DNA from: Devosia limi DSM 17137
GTDB taxonomy: Bacteria > Pseudomonadota > Alphaproteobacteria > Rhizobiales > Devosiaceae
Direction of reading: 5' to 3'
DNA: 64,000 nt
Assembly: GCF_900128975.1 (NCBI RefSeq)
Contig: NZ_FQVC01000006.1
Span: 124,001-188,000, forward strand
In this document: piece by piece, positions 25,965 to 35,459 of the stretch
How the letters are laid out: every line of letters begins with the position of its first letter
How positions within the stretch are numbered: position 1 is the stretch's first letter
The notes under the pieces: model-generated
Told to the model about the DNA's origin: nothing
Seen by the model: the letters and a program-made list of their open reading frames with translations, nothing else
The model's database searches: none
Position numbers and translations under genes: made by a program

Positions 25965-27161
25965 TCAGTCGGGCCAGTTCAATATTGCCGCTTCCTGCGC
26001 CAGCCACCGCTCGGGGAGCGGAGTGAAGATCACCTCGTTGGAGCGCTGGGCGCGGTCGAGTTCCTCGATCAGGCGCTCGGCGACGATGGTTTCCTGATCG
26101 GGGTGCAGATTGCACGGATCGAGGAAGAAATAGCCATGCTCGGCCTCGTGATCGCGCACGATGACCGGACGATCACCGCGGGCCATGGCCGCAGCAAAGT
26201 CCCAGGCCGTGATACGGGCGGTCTCGGGATCGAGGGCGACCTTGAGCCGGTCGAGCGGATTGTCGGTGGGATCGGGCACGATGGCGGCGGTGACGCCGGG
26301 GCGGCCATCGAGCGCCTCGACCCACAGATCGAGTGCGCGGCGTTCACGGGCGCGAATGCCGGCGTGATCGCGTACCTTCCAGGCTTCGAGCGCGGCGATG
26401 ACGCCGGCAATGCCTTCCTTGCCCACCTTCATGCCGCGGCCGATGCCGCGGTTCTGCAGGTAAATATTGCGGATGAAATCCTTGTCGCCGGCGCAGAGGC
26501 CAGAGGTCGGGCCGCCCAGGAACTTGTGGCCGGAATAGAGCACCACATCGGCGCCATCGGCGAGGAACCGGCGCAGGTCATATTCCGAAGCGGCATCGAC
26601 GATCACCTTGACGCCGCGCGCATGGCAGACTTCGGCAAAGGTCTTGAGCGGGATCTGGCCGTAGTCGACGACGTGGTGGGAAACCACGAACACCGCCGCG
26701 ACAGTGCGCTCGGTGATGGCCCCGGCCAACTGATAGGCATGGGCGCTGGTGGCCTGGCCGACAGGCACGACCTTGCCGCCGGCCAGGCGGATGGCCTGCT
26801 CGACGGGCGCGCCATAGCTGATCATGTGGCCGGCCTGGATCAACACTTCATCTTTGAGGCTGCCCGTATCGGGCAGCTGCTCGATCGCCCAGAGATTATT
26901 GCCGGTGATTGCCGCCGCGACGGCCAGGCTAATGCCCGCCGAGCATGAGGCAGTGACAAAGCCGGCTTCGGCACCGGTCAGTTCGGCAATGGCGGTGCTG
27001 GCGCGGCGATGCAGGTCGCCCATCTCGACGAACTGGGTCAGCACGCGGGTAATGGCATCGACGGCTTCGGGCACCACGATGGATGCGCCCAGCCCGGTCA
27101 TGGTACCGGAGACGTTGATAACGGGGCGAAGGCCCAACTGGGCGCGAATATCCTGGGTCAT
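25965..27161 (-). CDS. SelA-like PLP-dependent enzyme (ammonia-lyase/aminotransferase fold)
   Basis: Fold-type I PLP enzyme of 398 residues, related to the SelA-like/DgaE group that includes D-glucosaminate-6-phosphate ammonia-lyase. The PLP lysine is in LYSGHKFLGGPTSG near residue 202. The start PVINVSGTMTGLGAS is typical of the group. The ATG at 27161 matches the usual N-terminus; an ATG at 27176 would add five residues. It lies 50 bases after a RidA gene and is followed by an IclR regulator. Such enzymes release enamines when they eliminate water or ammonia, which RidA then hydrolyses. The substrate is unknown, and true selenocysteine synthesis is unlikely in this context. Confidence 0.88.
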   Translation of the reverse strand: MTQDIRAQLGLRPVINVSGTMTGLGASIVVPEAVDAITRVLTQFVEMGDLHRRASTAIAELTGAEAGFVTASCSAGISLAVAAAITGNNLWAIEQLPDTGSLKDEVLIQAGHMISYGAPVEQAIRLAGGKVVPVGQATSAHAYQLAGAITERTVAAVFVVSHHVVDYGQIPLKTFAEVCHARGVKVIVDAASEYDLRRFLADGADVVLYSGHKFLGGPTSGLCAGDKDFIRNIYLQNRGIGRGMKVGKEGIAGVIAALEAWKVRDHAGIRARERRALDLWVEALDGRPGVTAAIVPDPTDNPLDRLKVALDPETARITAWDFAAAMARGDRPVIVRDHEAEHGYFFLDPCNLHPDQETIVAERLIEELDRAQRSNEVIFTPLPERWLAQEAAILNWPD

Positions 27162-27211
27162 TGTCTTACTCTTCATTGGCGCAGCAGCGATGCATCTGGT
27201 TGGCGACGAGC

Positions 27212-27703
27212 CTAGTCGAAGGCCACGACCGCCTCGATCTCCACGGTGATCTGGTTGGGCAAGGAGCCGAACCCTACCGCCGAGCGCGCATGCACGCCGC
27301 GCTCGCCGAACACTTCATTCATCAGATCCGAGCAGCCATTGATAACAGCCGGATGGTCAGCAAATTCGGGCGTGGCATTGACCATGCCCAGCAGCTTGAC
27401 GACGCGGCGCACGCGGCCGAGATCGCCCAGGGCCGCCTGCATCACTGCGATCAGATTGATCCCGGTCAGCCGAGCATGCTCATAGGCTGCATTGACCGAA
27501 ACGTCGTCGCCCACCTTGCCGGTATGCAGGGTGCCATTGGCCTCGGTCGGGCCCTGCCCCGAGAGGAACAGCAGCTTGCCTTCGGCGACATGGGTGACAA
27601 AATTGGCGATGGGCGACGGGGCAGCGGGCAGGACAATGCCCAGGGCCGCCAGCCGGTCGTACGGCGTCGCATCCGGCCGCTTGGCAAGCTCGGAAATGCT
27701 CAT
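27212..27703 (-). CDS. RidA family protein (second copy)
   Basis: A 163-residue RidA/YjgF homologue of the longer subgroup (LPAAPSPIANFVTHVAEGKL at the start, NEVFGERGVHARSAVGF and ITVEIEAVVAF at the end). The ATG at 27703 is preceded by GGAG at eight bases; the frame stays open much further upstream only by chance. It is 19 bases after the second ATPase gene of the Opp-type importer and precedes the PLP enzyme gene, so uptake and metabolism are encoded together. It differs clearly from the RidA at 2098-2481. Confidence 0.9.
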   Translation of the reverse strand: MSISELAKRPDATPYDRLAALGIVLPAAPSPIANFVTHVAEGKLLFLSGQGPTEANGTLHTGKVGDDVSVNAAYEHARLTGINLIAVMQAALGDLGRVRRVVKLLGMVNATPEFADHPAVINGCSDLMNEVFGERGVHARSAVGFGSLPNQITVEIEAVVAFD

Positions 27704-27722
27704 AGGTAGAACTCCACTAGAA

Positions 27723-28690
<968 letters not shown>

Positions 28691-28694
<4 letters not shown>

Positions 28695-29710
28695 AGCTCA
28701 TGGCTCCTGATGCAGCGCGAAAAGGTTTCGGGACCAGCCGGGATCAGCGGCGGCAGTCCGGTGCGGCAGGCGTCTACGGCCATCGAGCAGCGCGGCTCGA
28801 AGGCGCAGCCGGGTGGCAGATTGGTGATCGGAGGCACCGAGCCGGGAATGGAATAGAGCGCGCGGCGCGCGCCGTCCGTGCCGAGGTCACGGGTGGCGTC
28901 GGGCGTGCAGGCCAGCAGGCCCTTGGTATAGGGATGGGTCTGGTGCGCAAACAACGCATTGACCGGCGCCTGTTCGACAACGCGGCCGCCATACATCACC
29001 ACGACATCATGGGCGACTTCGGCCACGACACCGAGATTGTGGGTGATGAACAGGATCGACATGCCGAACTGGGCCTGCAGGCGCTGCAGGAGATCGAGAA
29101 TCTGCGCCTGGATGGTGACGTCGAGCGCCGTGGTCGGCTCGTCGGCGATCAGCAAAGACGGATTGCAGCTCAGCGCCATGGCGATCATGACGCGCTGGCG
29201 CATCCCACCCGACATCTGGTGGGGATACTCGTCGAGCCGCCGCGCCGCATCGGGGATCTCGACATGCTTGAGCATTTCGAGCGCCTTGGCGCGGGCGCCC
29301 TGGCGGCCGACATCGCTGTGCAGCGCGATCATCTCGCCGATCTGGTCCCCCACCGTATAGAGCGGGTTGAGCGAGGTCATCGGCTCCTGAAAGATCATCG
29401 CGATCTCGCGGCCGCGGATGGCACGGAATTGCTTGGGCGCGAACTGGGCCAGGTCATGCACCTGTTCGGCGCGGTCGCGGAACAGCACTTCGCCACCGGC
29501 AATGCGGCCCGGCTTGGCGAGCAACCCCATGATCGAGAGGCTGGTGACCGACTTGCCGGACCCCGATTCCCCGACCACGGCCAGCGTCTTGCCGCGCTTG
29601 AGATCGAAGGTCACGCCATCCACCGCCTTGGCGGTGGCGCGCTTGCTGACGAACCAGGTCTTGAGGTCGCGAACCGAGAGGATAGTATCGGCGGGGAGCG
29701 TTGCTGTCAT
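28691..29710 (-). CDS. ABC transporter ATP-binding protein (OppD/DppD type)
   Basis: ATPase of 339 residues. GESGSGKS lies near 44-51, MSGGMRQR near 163 and [12 protein letters not shown] near 183-194, with the C-terminal [15 protein letters not shown] motif. The ATG at 29710 overlaps the stop of the metallohydrolase gene in an ATGA and is preceded by GGTGGAAATC; an ATG eight codons upstream lies inside that gene. The coupling shows that transporter and hydrolase are made together. Confidence 0.95.
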
Positions 29711-30927
29711 GATTTCCACCCGCAGCTTGGGCATTTGTGGCCGGGCTCTCCGGCAGCAATCGGCTGATGGCGATGCGCAGTGACAGCCTCAGCGCCCAGA
29801 ATGGCGTAACGCGGCTCGAAGGTCTGGTGCAGCGTGCTTCTGGCGCCCTGGCTATCGGTGACGACGAGGTCGCCCTGCTCGAGATCAAAGATCGTGAACT
29901 CGGCCGGCTTGCCCTTGGCGAGGAGATTGTCGGCCGGCTTGTTGATGGCGCGCTTGGGCGCGGTCGAGGAGGCGATGATGACGTCTTCCATGCCCATGCC
30001 GAGCGAGAGCAGCTTGCTCATCGTCGTGGCCATATCCCACACCGAGGTATCGAGCGAACGATTGTGCAGATCGGTGGAAATGGTGTTCGGCAGGAGGCCA
30101 CGTTCCAGCGCTGCCTTGCCGACATCGAAGGAGAACGAGGCGCCGCCATGGCCGACATCAAGGATGATGCCGCGCTTGGCCGCGTCTTCGGCGAGCTTGT
30201 AGAGATCCTCGTCCTCGATGATCGAGCCGCCCTGCTTGCCATTGAAGCAATGGGTGACGATGTCGCCTTCGGTCAGCAGGCCCAGCACGTCATCGTAGAG
30301 CGGCGGGGGCTCGCCGACATGGACCATCACCGGCAGGTCGAGCACGCGGCTGAGCTTTTTGGCCAGCTTGAGCGGCACCAAATCCCAGCCACCCGAGATG
30401 ACCGCGCTGGCCCGGACCTTGAGACCGACGATGATATCGCGGTTTTCCTTGATCACGGCAATGGTGCGGTCGATGTCGATTGAGCGCATGTCCTGCAACT
30501 CGGTCACCCGATTGCAGGCGACGAGGCCAATGGAGCCCAGATTGAGGAAAGCGTAGATATTCTCGCGCGCCGGCTCGATGATGAACTCGCGCAGGCCGTG
30601 GAAATTGGCCTCGCCGGCCGAGCCAGCGTCGACAATGGTGGTGACGCCACGCGGGGCGCCGCCCTGCTCCGGACGGATCGAGATATCGGTGCCGCCATAC
30701 CAGACATGAGCATGCAGATCGGTCCAGCCGGGCGAGATGAACGCGCCCTTGGCCTCGACCAGTTTGGCAGTGTCGGCGGCGATATCGGCGGCGACATCGA
30801 GGATGGCGCCGTCGGCGGAGACCAGCACATCGAGCACCGGCGGCAGGCCAGGCTGGGCGAAGCCGACCGGCCGGGCACCCTTGATCAGCAGGTTCCGGGC
30901 TTGCGGTTTGAAACGGTTATCGAACAT
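29707..30927 (-). CDS. Amidohydrolase/deacetylase family metallohydrolase
   Basis: TIM-barrel metal enzyme of 406 residues, related to the dihydroorotase-like and EF_0837-type amidohydrolases. The metal-binding HAH of the first strand appears as SPGWTDLHAHVWYGG near 60-74; later ligands are in MVHVGEPP, VTHCFNGKQGG and ILDVGHGG, and the catalytic Asp in ISTDLHNRS. The C-terminal tail CPSCGW is unusual. The ATG at 30927 overlaps the permease stop by one base. In the family, members hydrolyse cyclic or acyl amides. Being embedded in a transporter operon, it probably acts on the imported compound. Confidence 0.9.
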   Translation of the reverse strand: MFDNRFKPQARNLLIKGARPVGFAQPGLPPVLDVLVSADGAILDVAADIAADTAKLVEAKGAFISPGWTDLHAHVWYGGTDISIRPEQGGAPRGVTTIVDAGSAGEANFHGLREFIIEPARENIYAFLNLGSIGLVACNRVTELQDMRSIDIDRTIAVIKENRDIIVGLKVRASAVISGGWDLVPLKLAKKLSRVLDLPVMVHVGEPPPLYDDVLGLLTEGDIVTHCFNGKQGGSIIEDEDLYKLAEDAAKRGIILDVGHGGASFSFDVGKAALERGLLPNTISTDLHNRSLDTSVWDMATTMSKLLSLGMGMEDVIIASSTAPKRAINKPADNLLAKGKPAEFTIFDLEQGDLVVTDSQGARSTLHQTFEPRYAILGAEAVTAHRHQPIAAGEPGHKCPSCGWKS

Positions 30928-31790
30928 CAGACATCCTTGGCGAGGCGCGGATCGAGGAAATCGCGCAGGCCGTCGCCCACAAGTTGCAGAGACAGAACGG
31001 TGATAATGATGGCCCCGCCGGGGAACCACATGATCCAGGGCGCCTGGTCGAGATATTGCCGGCCGACCGAAATCATGGTGCCCCAGGTGGGGATATCGGG
31101 CGAAATGCCGACGCCGAGGAAGGAGAGGCCGGCTTCGGCCAGGATGGCATTGGCGAAGATGAAGGTGGCCTGCACCAGCAGCGGCGAGGTCAAATTGCGC
31201 AGCACGTGCCGCACCAGGATGACTGGCGTCGGCACGCCCAATGCCCGGGCGGCCTCGACATAAGGCAGCTCGCGGATCACCAGTGTCGAAGCCCGCACCA
31301 CGCGGGCCAGCCGTGGCGCATAGACCACGCCCAGCGCGATCACCACATTGGTGGCCGAAGCGCCGAGTGCCGCCACCAGCGCAATGGCCAGGAGGATATC
31401 GGGGAAGGCCATCATCGCATCGATCAGGCGCGACACCGGCGCATCGAGCCGGCGGAAGAAACCGGCCATCAACCCCAGGAACACGCCGATGATCGAGGCG
31501 AAGATCACGACCGCAAAGCCGACAGTGATCGAGGTCCGGCCCGAATAGAGCACGCGGGTAAAGACGTCGCGGCCGAGGTCATCGGTGCCGAACAGGTGCT
31601 GCCAGCTCGGTGGCTGCAGGCGATTGCGCACCGCCAGCTGGGCCGGATCATAGGGCGAGATCACCGGCGCCAGCAGCGCCAGCACGATCATGGCGATGAT
31701 GATCAGCAGCCCCGCCATGGCGGTGGGCCGGCTGGCCATCTTCATCAGCAGATTGGGTTCGCGGAACCCGCTTTGAGCAATGGCGGCCAT
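30927..31790 (-). CDS. ABC transporter permease (DppC type)
   Basis: Inner-membrane permease of 287 residues with six predicted helices. FGTDDLGRDVFTRVLYSGR near 71-89 is the DppC/OppC hallmark, and the EAA loop is VEAARALGVPTPVILVRHVLRN. The ATG at 31790 overlaps the stop of the upstream permease gene by one base; the longer frame to 32063 is antisense-like read-through of that gene's region. It forms the channel with the preceding permease. Confidence 0.94.
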   Translation of the reverse strand: MAAIAQSGFREPNLLMKMASRPTAMAGLLIIIAMIVLALLAPVISPYDPAQLAVRNRLQPPSWQHLFGTDDLGRDVFTRVLYSGRTSITVGFAVVIFASIIGVFLGLMAGFFRRLDAPVSRLIDAMMAFPDILLAIALVAALGASATNVVIALGVVYAPRLARVVRASTLVIRELPYVEAARALGVPTPVILVRHVLRNLTSPLLVQATFIFANAILAEAGLSFLGVGISPDIPTWGTMISVGRQYLDQAPWIMWFPGGAIIITVLSLQLVGDGLRDFLDPRLAKDV

Positions 31791-32731
31791 CAGTAACGCA
31801 CCCGGGGATCGACGATGAGGTAGAGCATGTCGATAATGAAATTGACGAGGACGTAGAGCCCGGCGACCACCAGCAGCGCCCCTTGGATCAGGGGATAATC
31901 GCGGCGCAACACCGCCGAGACGATGAGGCTGCCGACGCCGGGCAGACCGAACACGGTCTCGGTGACGATAGCGCCCGAAATCAGCAGGGCGGCGGTGAGG
32001 CCGATCACCGTCAGGATGGGGATCAGCGCGTTCTTGAGCGCATGCTTGACCACGACGCGCCATTCGCTCATGCCCTTGGAGCGGGCAGTGCGGACATAAT
32101 CGTCATTGAGCACGTCGAGCATGGAGGCACGGGTGAAGCGGGTGATCAGCGCCGAGCTGATCAGGCCCAGCGTCACCGCCGGCAGCACCAGATGGTGCAT
32201 GCGCTCGCCAAAGCTGGCACCGGGCCCGCCATAACCGGATGTATCGAACCAGCCCAGCTTGACCGCAAAGAACTGCATGAAGATCAGCCCGAGCCAGAAG
32301 CTGGGGATGGACGCGGCGAACATGGCCAGGGTGGTCGCGGCCTGGTCAAACAGCGAGCCGCGCCAATAGGCCGAGAGCACGCCCACCGGCAGCGCAATCA
32401 CCGAGGCAATCAGCAGCGAAAACACGGTCAGGAAGAAGGTCGGCTCGGCGCGCTGCCACAGCGCATCGGTCACCGGCATGTTGAGAAAGATCGACTGGCC
32501 GAAATCGCCGCGCAGAACGCCGCCGATATAGCTGATGAACTGCTGCGGGATCGAGGCATTGAGCCCCAGCCGCTCGCGCAGGTTTTCGATGTCGGCGGCG
32601 GTCGCATCGGGTCCGAGCATCACGGCGGCCGGGTCACCCGGCGTTACGCGCACGATCACGAAGACGATGGTCACCACCAGCGTCATCACGATCAGCATGC
32701 CGAAGATGCGATTGAGTGCTGAACGAAGCAT
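31790..32731 (-). CDS. ABC transporter permease (DppB type)
   Basis: Inner-membrane permease of 313 residues with six helices; the first (about 8-30) is followed by RVTPGDPAAVMLGPDAT, the DppB signature. The EAA loop reads VRTARSKGMSEWRVVVKHALKN near 200-220. It begins 145 bases after the binding-protein gene; a stable hairpin lies in the gap. Function is clear at family level; the ligand is not. Confidence 0.94.
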   Translation of the reverse strand: MLRSALNRIFGMLIVMTLVVTIVFVIVRVTPGDPAAVMLGPDATAADIENLRERLGLNASIPQQFISYIGGVLRGDFGQSIFLNMPVTDALWQRAEPTFFLTVFSLLIASVIALPVGVLSAYWRGSLFDQAATTLAMFAASIPSFWLGLIFMQFFAVKLGWFDTSGYGGPGASFGERMHHLVLPAVTLGLISSALITRFTRASMLDVLNDDYVRTARSKGMSEWRVVVKHALKNALIPILTVIGLTAALLISGAIVTETVFGLPGVGSLIVSAVLRRDYPLIQGALLVVAGLYVLVNFIIDMLYLIVDPRVRY

Positions 32732-32834
32732 ATGTCTGGCAGACCTCTGTTCGGAGCAAAGCTAAGGAAATTCAAGGGGACGCTGCCCGGCAAGGGCCGG
32801 CAGCAGCAATCAGGCAAGGGCAAATTGGCCGCAT

Positions 32835-32862
32835 TCCCATCGCGGCCGAAGCCGCGATGGGA
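32835..32862 (-). other. 12-bp hairpin with TTCG loop between binding-protein and permease genes
   Basis: TCCCATCGCGGC (32835-32846) pairs perfectly with 32851-32862, and the loop reads TTCG on the transcribed strand, an exceptionally stable tetraloop. No T run follows, so it is more likely a 3'-end stabiliser or partial attenuator than a full terminator. It would keep binding-protein mRNA in excess over permease mRNA. Confidence 0.75.
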
Positions 32863-32876
32863 GATTGGTGGCAGGC

Positions 32877-34409
32877 TTACTCGGACAAGTAAGCGTTCCA
32901 GAAGTAAGGCCACGGTGCCGGGGTCACGCCATCAAGGGCGGGGTTCTGGGCAGCGAGAGCATTGAAGTTACCGACCTTGAATGCCGGGACTTCCTCGTAG
33001 ATGACCTTCTGGACGTCCACGAACAGCTCGACGCGCTTGGCCGGATCGCTTTCGGCATTGAACGCTTCGACGGCGGCATGCTTGGCATCGGTTGCCCACC
33101 AGCCTGGCGAGGTATCGGACATGATGCCCATCAGCGACGGCTCCGGCAGGAACGGGCTGTGGGTGATGTAGATATCCCAGAGTGCCGGATCGGCGCGGTT
33201 GGTGGTGAGCGTCGCCCATTCCACCACGTCCATCTGCACCTTGAAGCCAGCGGCTTCGAGATAAGCCTGCGCCACCAGAGCCATCTTGTAGTGGAACTCA
33301 TACTGGCGGCTGGTGAGGATGCGCAGCGGCGAACCATCATAACCGGCCTCGGCCAGCAGCGCCTTGGCAGCTTCGGTGTCACCCAGGGGCTTGTAAGCCT
33401 CGGTGCCGGTTTCGGAATGCCAGTTAAAGCTGTCCGGGTACCATGCTGCATCGATCTTGAAGAAATCTTCCGAACCGAAGGCGGCCAGCATCATGTCTTC
33501 GGGGGCCAATGCCGCCTGGATTGCCTTGCGGACCAGGATATTGGAGTTGAGGCCTTCCTTGGTGTTCATGACAAAGACCGGCCAGCCGAATGGCGCCAGA
33601 ACAACAGGTTCGGTCGCGCCGTCGGTGATCTGCTGGAACGACTCGACCGGCAGCTGATCGACATAATCGTACTGGCCGGCCATGGCCGCACCGATACGGG
33701 TATTGGGATCGGGAACCGGCACGAAGCGGATTTCGTCGAGATACTGGTTGCGGGCGCCGCCGTAACCATCGATTTCGCCACCGAGCGACTGGTAGCCATC
33801 GAAACGCACCAGCTGGATGTACTGATCCGGCACGCGTTCCTGCAGCTTGTAAGGGCCAGTGCCGATGAAGCTAGTCAGGGGGTCCTGGGCAGCATTGGCA
33901 GCCGGGATGATGATCGCAGCAGCGTTGTTGAGCGACAGCAGCGCCAGCAGCGGCGCATAGGGCTTGGACAGCGTGATGGTGACGGTCGCGTCATCGGTGG
34001 CGGTGATGCCGGTGATGACTTCGCCGGCCTGCTTGCCGCGGGTGGCGATCTTGGTCCAGCGCTCGAGCGAGGCAACGACGTCGGCAGCGGTCATGACGCT
34101 GTCGTCATGGAACTTGATGCCGGTGCGCAGCGGGATGGTGACGGTCATGCCGTCATCCGAAATGGTCGGCAGCGCCGCCGCCAGCAGCGGGGTCGCGCCC
34201 CACTTGGCGTCGAACGTGTAGAGCGTTTCGAACATGTGCTGGGTGACGATACCGACGAGATCGGCGGTCGATGCCATCGGGTCGAGGGTCGGCGGTTCGC
34301 CGATGGTGGCAACATCGATGATGCCACCCTTGGTCTGGGCGTAGGCAAGTCCGTTGACTGACATCAATGCAACGGCCGTGGTGGCAACTGCCAGCGCAAT
34401 GCGCTTCAT
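32877..34409 (-). CDS. ABC transporter substrate-binding protein (SBP family 5)
   Basis: Periplasmic binding protein of 510 residues. The signal peptide (about 1-24) ends in NGLAYAQ. GEPPTLDPMASTADLVGIVTQHMFETLY and the later IPLRTGIKFHDDSVMTAADVVASLERW are family 5 features. A consensus AGGAGG ribosome site precedes the ATG. It is the first gene of the operon with metallohydrolase, RidA and SelA-like enzymes, so its ligand need not be a peptide: family 5 proteins also bind opines, sugars and cyclic compounds. Confidence 0.94.
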   Translation of the reverse strand: MKRIALAVATTAVALMSVNGLAYAQTKGGIIDVATIGEPPTLDPMASTADLVGIVTQHMFETLYTFDAKWGATPLLAAALPTISDDGMTVTIPLRTGIKFHDDSVMTAADVVASLERWTKIATRGKQAGEVITGITATDDATVTITLSKPYAPLLALLSLNNAAAIIIPAANAAQDPLTSFIGTGPYKLQERVPDQYIQLVRFDGYQSLGGEIDGYGGARNQYLDEIRFVPVPDPNTRIGAAMAGQYDYVDQLPVESFQQITDGATEPVVLAPFGWPVFVMNTKEGLNSNILVRKAIQAALAPEDMMLAAFGSEDFFKIDAAWYPDSFNWHSETGTEAYKPLGDTEAAKALLAEAGYDGSPLRILTSRQYEFHYKMALVAQAYLEAAGFKVQMDVVEWATLTTNRADPALWDIYITHSPFLPEPSLMGIMSDTSPGWWATDAKHAAVEAFNAESDPAKRVELFVDVQKVIYEEVPAFKVGNFNALAAQNPALDGVTPAPWPYFWNAYLSE

Positions 34410-34773
34410 CCTAAGTCCTCCTGGCTTATTCCTTAACAGCGGAATATATGCTCTTGTTACGGATGGAGCTTACACCGACATAGCTTGGCGTCAAGCGACT
34501 CGACTCGAGCGATCCTCTTGGCCAGCAGCAATAGGGGCAGGCCAAGACGCCGAGATCAGCCGCGTTTACGCGTGTGTCGGGCGGCGATAAGTCGATGGCG
34601 GAAATGTATAAAGTGCAGGACTTGCCGGTCTCTGCCCAAGTATTCGGCAGGTCGGCGGCGCACTGGAGCGGCCAGCCCCAAGCGCATTAGCCTTTAGTCT
34701 ATATCGCGCGGCATGATTGACAGCACGCGGCAGAATCCTGCCGATTGCGCCTGGCCATATGCTGGAGGCTGAG
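34410..34773. other. 364-bp divergent intergenic region
   Basis: The gap separates the minus-strand Opp-type operon from a plus-strand membrane protein gene. It holds the candidate minus-strand promoter at 34467-34494 and the plus-strand ribosome site GGAGG at 34764-34768. I see no other gene or strong repeat. Confidence 0.5.
34467..34494 (-). promoter_or_regulatory. Candidate promoter of the second Opp-type operon
   Basis: Read on the minus strand, TTGACG (34494-34489) is followed after 16 bases by TAAGCT (34472-34467). The -35 box is good and the -10 weak, as is common in alphaproteobacteria. It would give a leader of about 50 bases before the binding-protein ATG. Experimental support is absent. 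Confidence 0.35.
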
Positions 34774-35451
34774 ATGGATTTCATGCGCCTGCTCAAGTCC
34801 GTAGAAGAACTGCTCTACGAACTTGTCACCTGGATCCTGTTCTACCCGCTGACTTTCTGGCGCAGCGTCCGGCATCCGCTCAAGACCATGGCCTATGCCG
34901 AAAAGGAACTGGACGATGTCCAGCAGGAGCAATATTCGGACGCGCTGAGTCCGCCGATCTTCCTGTTGATCACGCTGTTCGTGGCGCATCTGTTCGAGCT
35001 GCAGATTGCCTCCAGCAGCCTCGCTTCCCTGCCGGCATTCTTCGCCGATGAGCGCAATCTCTTGCTGTTCCGGGCCATGACCTTCAGCATTTTCCCACTG
35101 CTGTTCGCGCTGACGCGGCTGCGGCTGGGCGGTGTCCGGCTGACCCGCAAGACCCTCAAGCCGGCTTTTTACAGCCAATGCTACGTCGCTGGCCCCTTCG
35201 TGCTGGCTTTCGATCTTGCCGTCATGCTGGCCAATCTGGGCTCGGAATTCTGGCCGATCTTTGCCGCTGCGCTGTTTGTGCTGGCCCTCACCTGGTACGC
35301 CGCCATTCAGACCCGCTGGCTGATGACCGCCAATGGCTTCCCCGTCTGGCGCGCTGCGCTGATGGCGCTGGGCACCATCATCGTCGCCTACCTGCTGGTC
35401 CTGTCCGTCGCGGCCATAACCGGGATTGTCGCTCTCCGCTCGCAGATCTGA
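34774..35451 (+). CDS. Uncharacterised multi-pass membrane protein (Yip1-like pattern)
   Basis: A 225-residue protein with about five hydrophobic segments after an N-terminal amphipathic region (LLYELVTWILFYPLTFWRSVRHP). The order of a cytoplasmic N-terminus, loop YSDALSPPIFLLIT and several C-terminal helices resembles permease-like Yip1/DUF membrane proteins. The ATG at 34774 has GGAGG five bases before it; ATG codons upstream lack one. It stands alone, convergent with the copper cluster, and its function is unknown. Confidence 0.8.
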   Translation: MDFMRLLKSVEELLYELVTWILFYPLTFWRSVRHPLKTMAYAEKELDDVQQEQYSDALSPPIFLLITLFVAHLFELQIASSSLASLPAFFADERNLLLFRAMTFSIFPLLFALTRLRLGGVRLTRKTLKPAFYSQCYVAGPFVLAFDLAVMLANLGSEFWPIFAAALFVLALTWYAAIQTRWLMTANGFPVWRAALMALGTIIVAYLLVLSVAAITGIVALRSQI

Positions 35452-35459
35452 GGCCGCCG

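Noticed and set aside
25965..27161. True selenocysteine synthase (SelA)
   Set aside because: The protein is shorter than SelA, lacks the usual SelB/SelD context, and sits in a transporter operon with RidA; a SelA-like lyase is the better reading.
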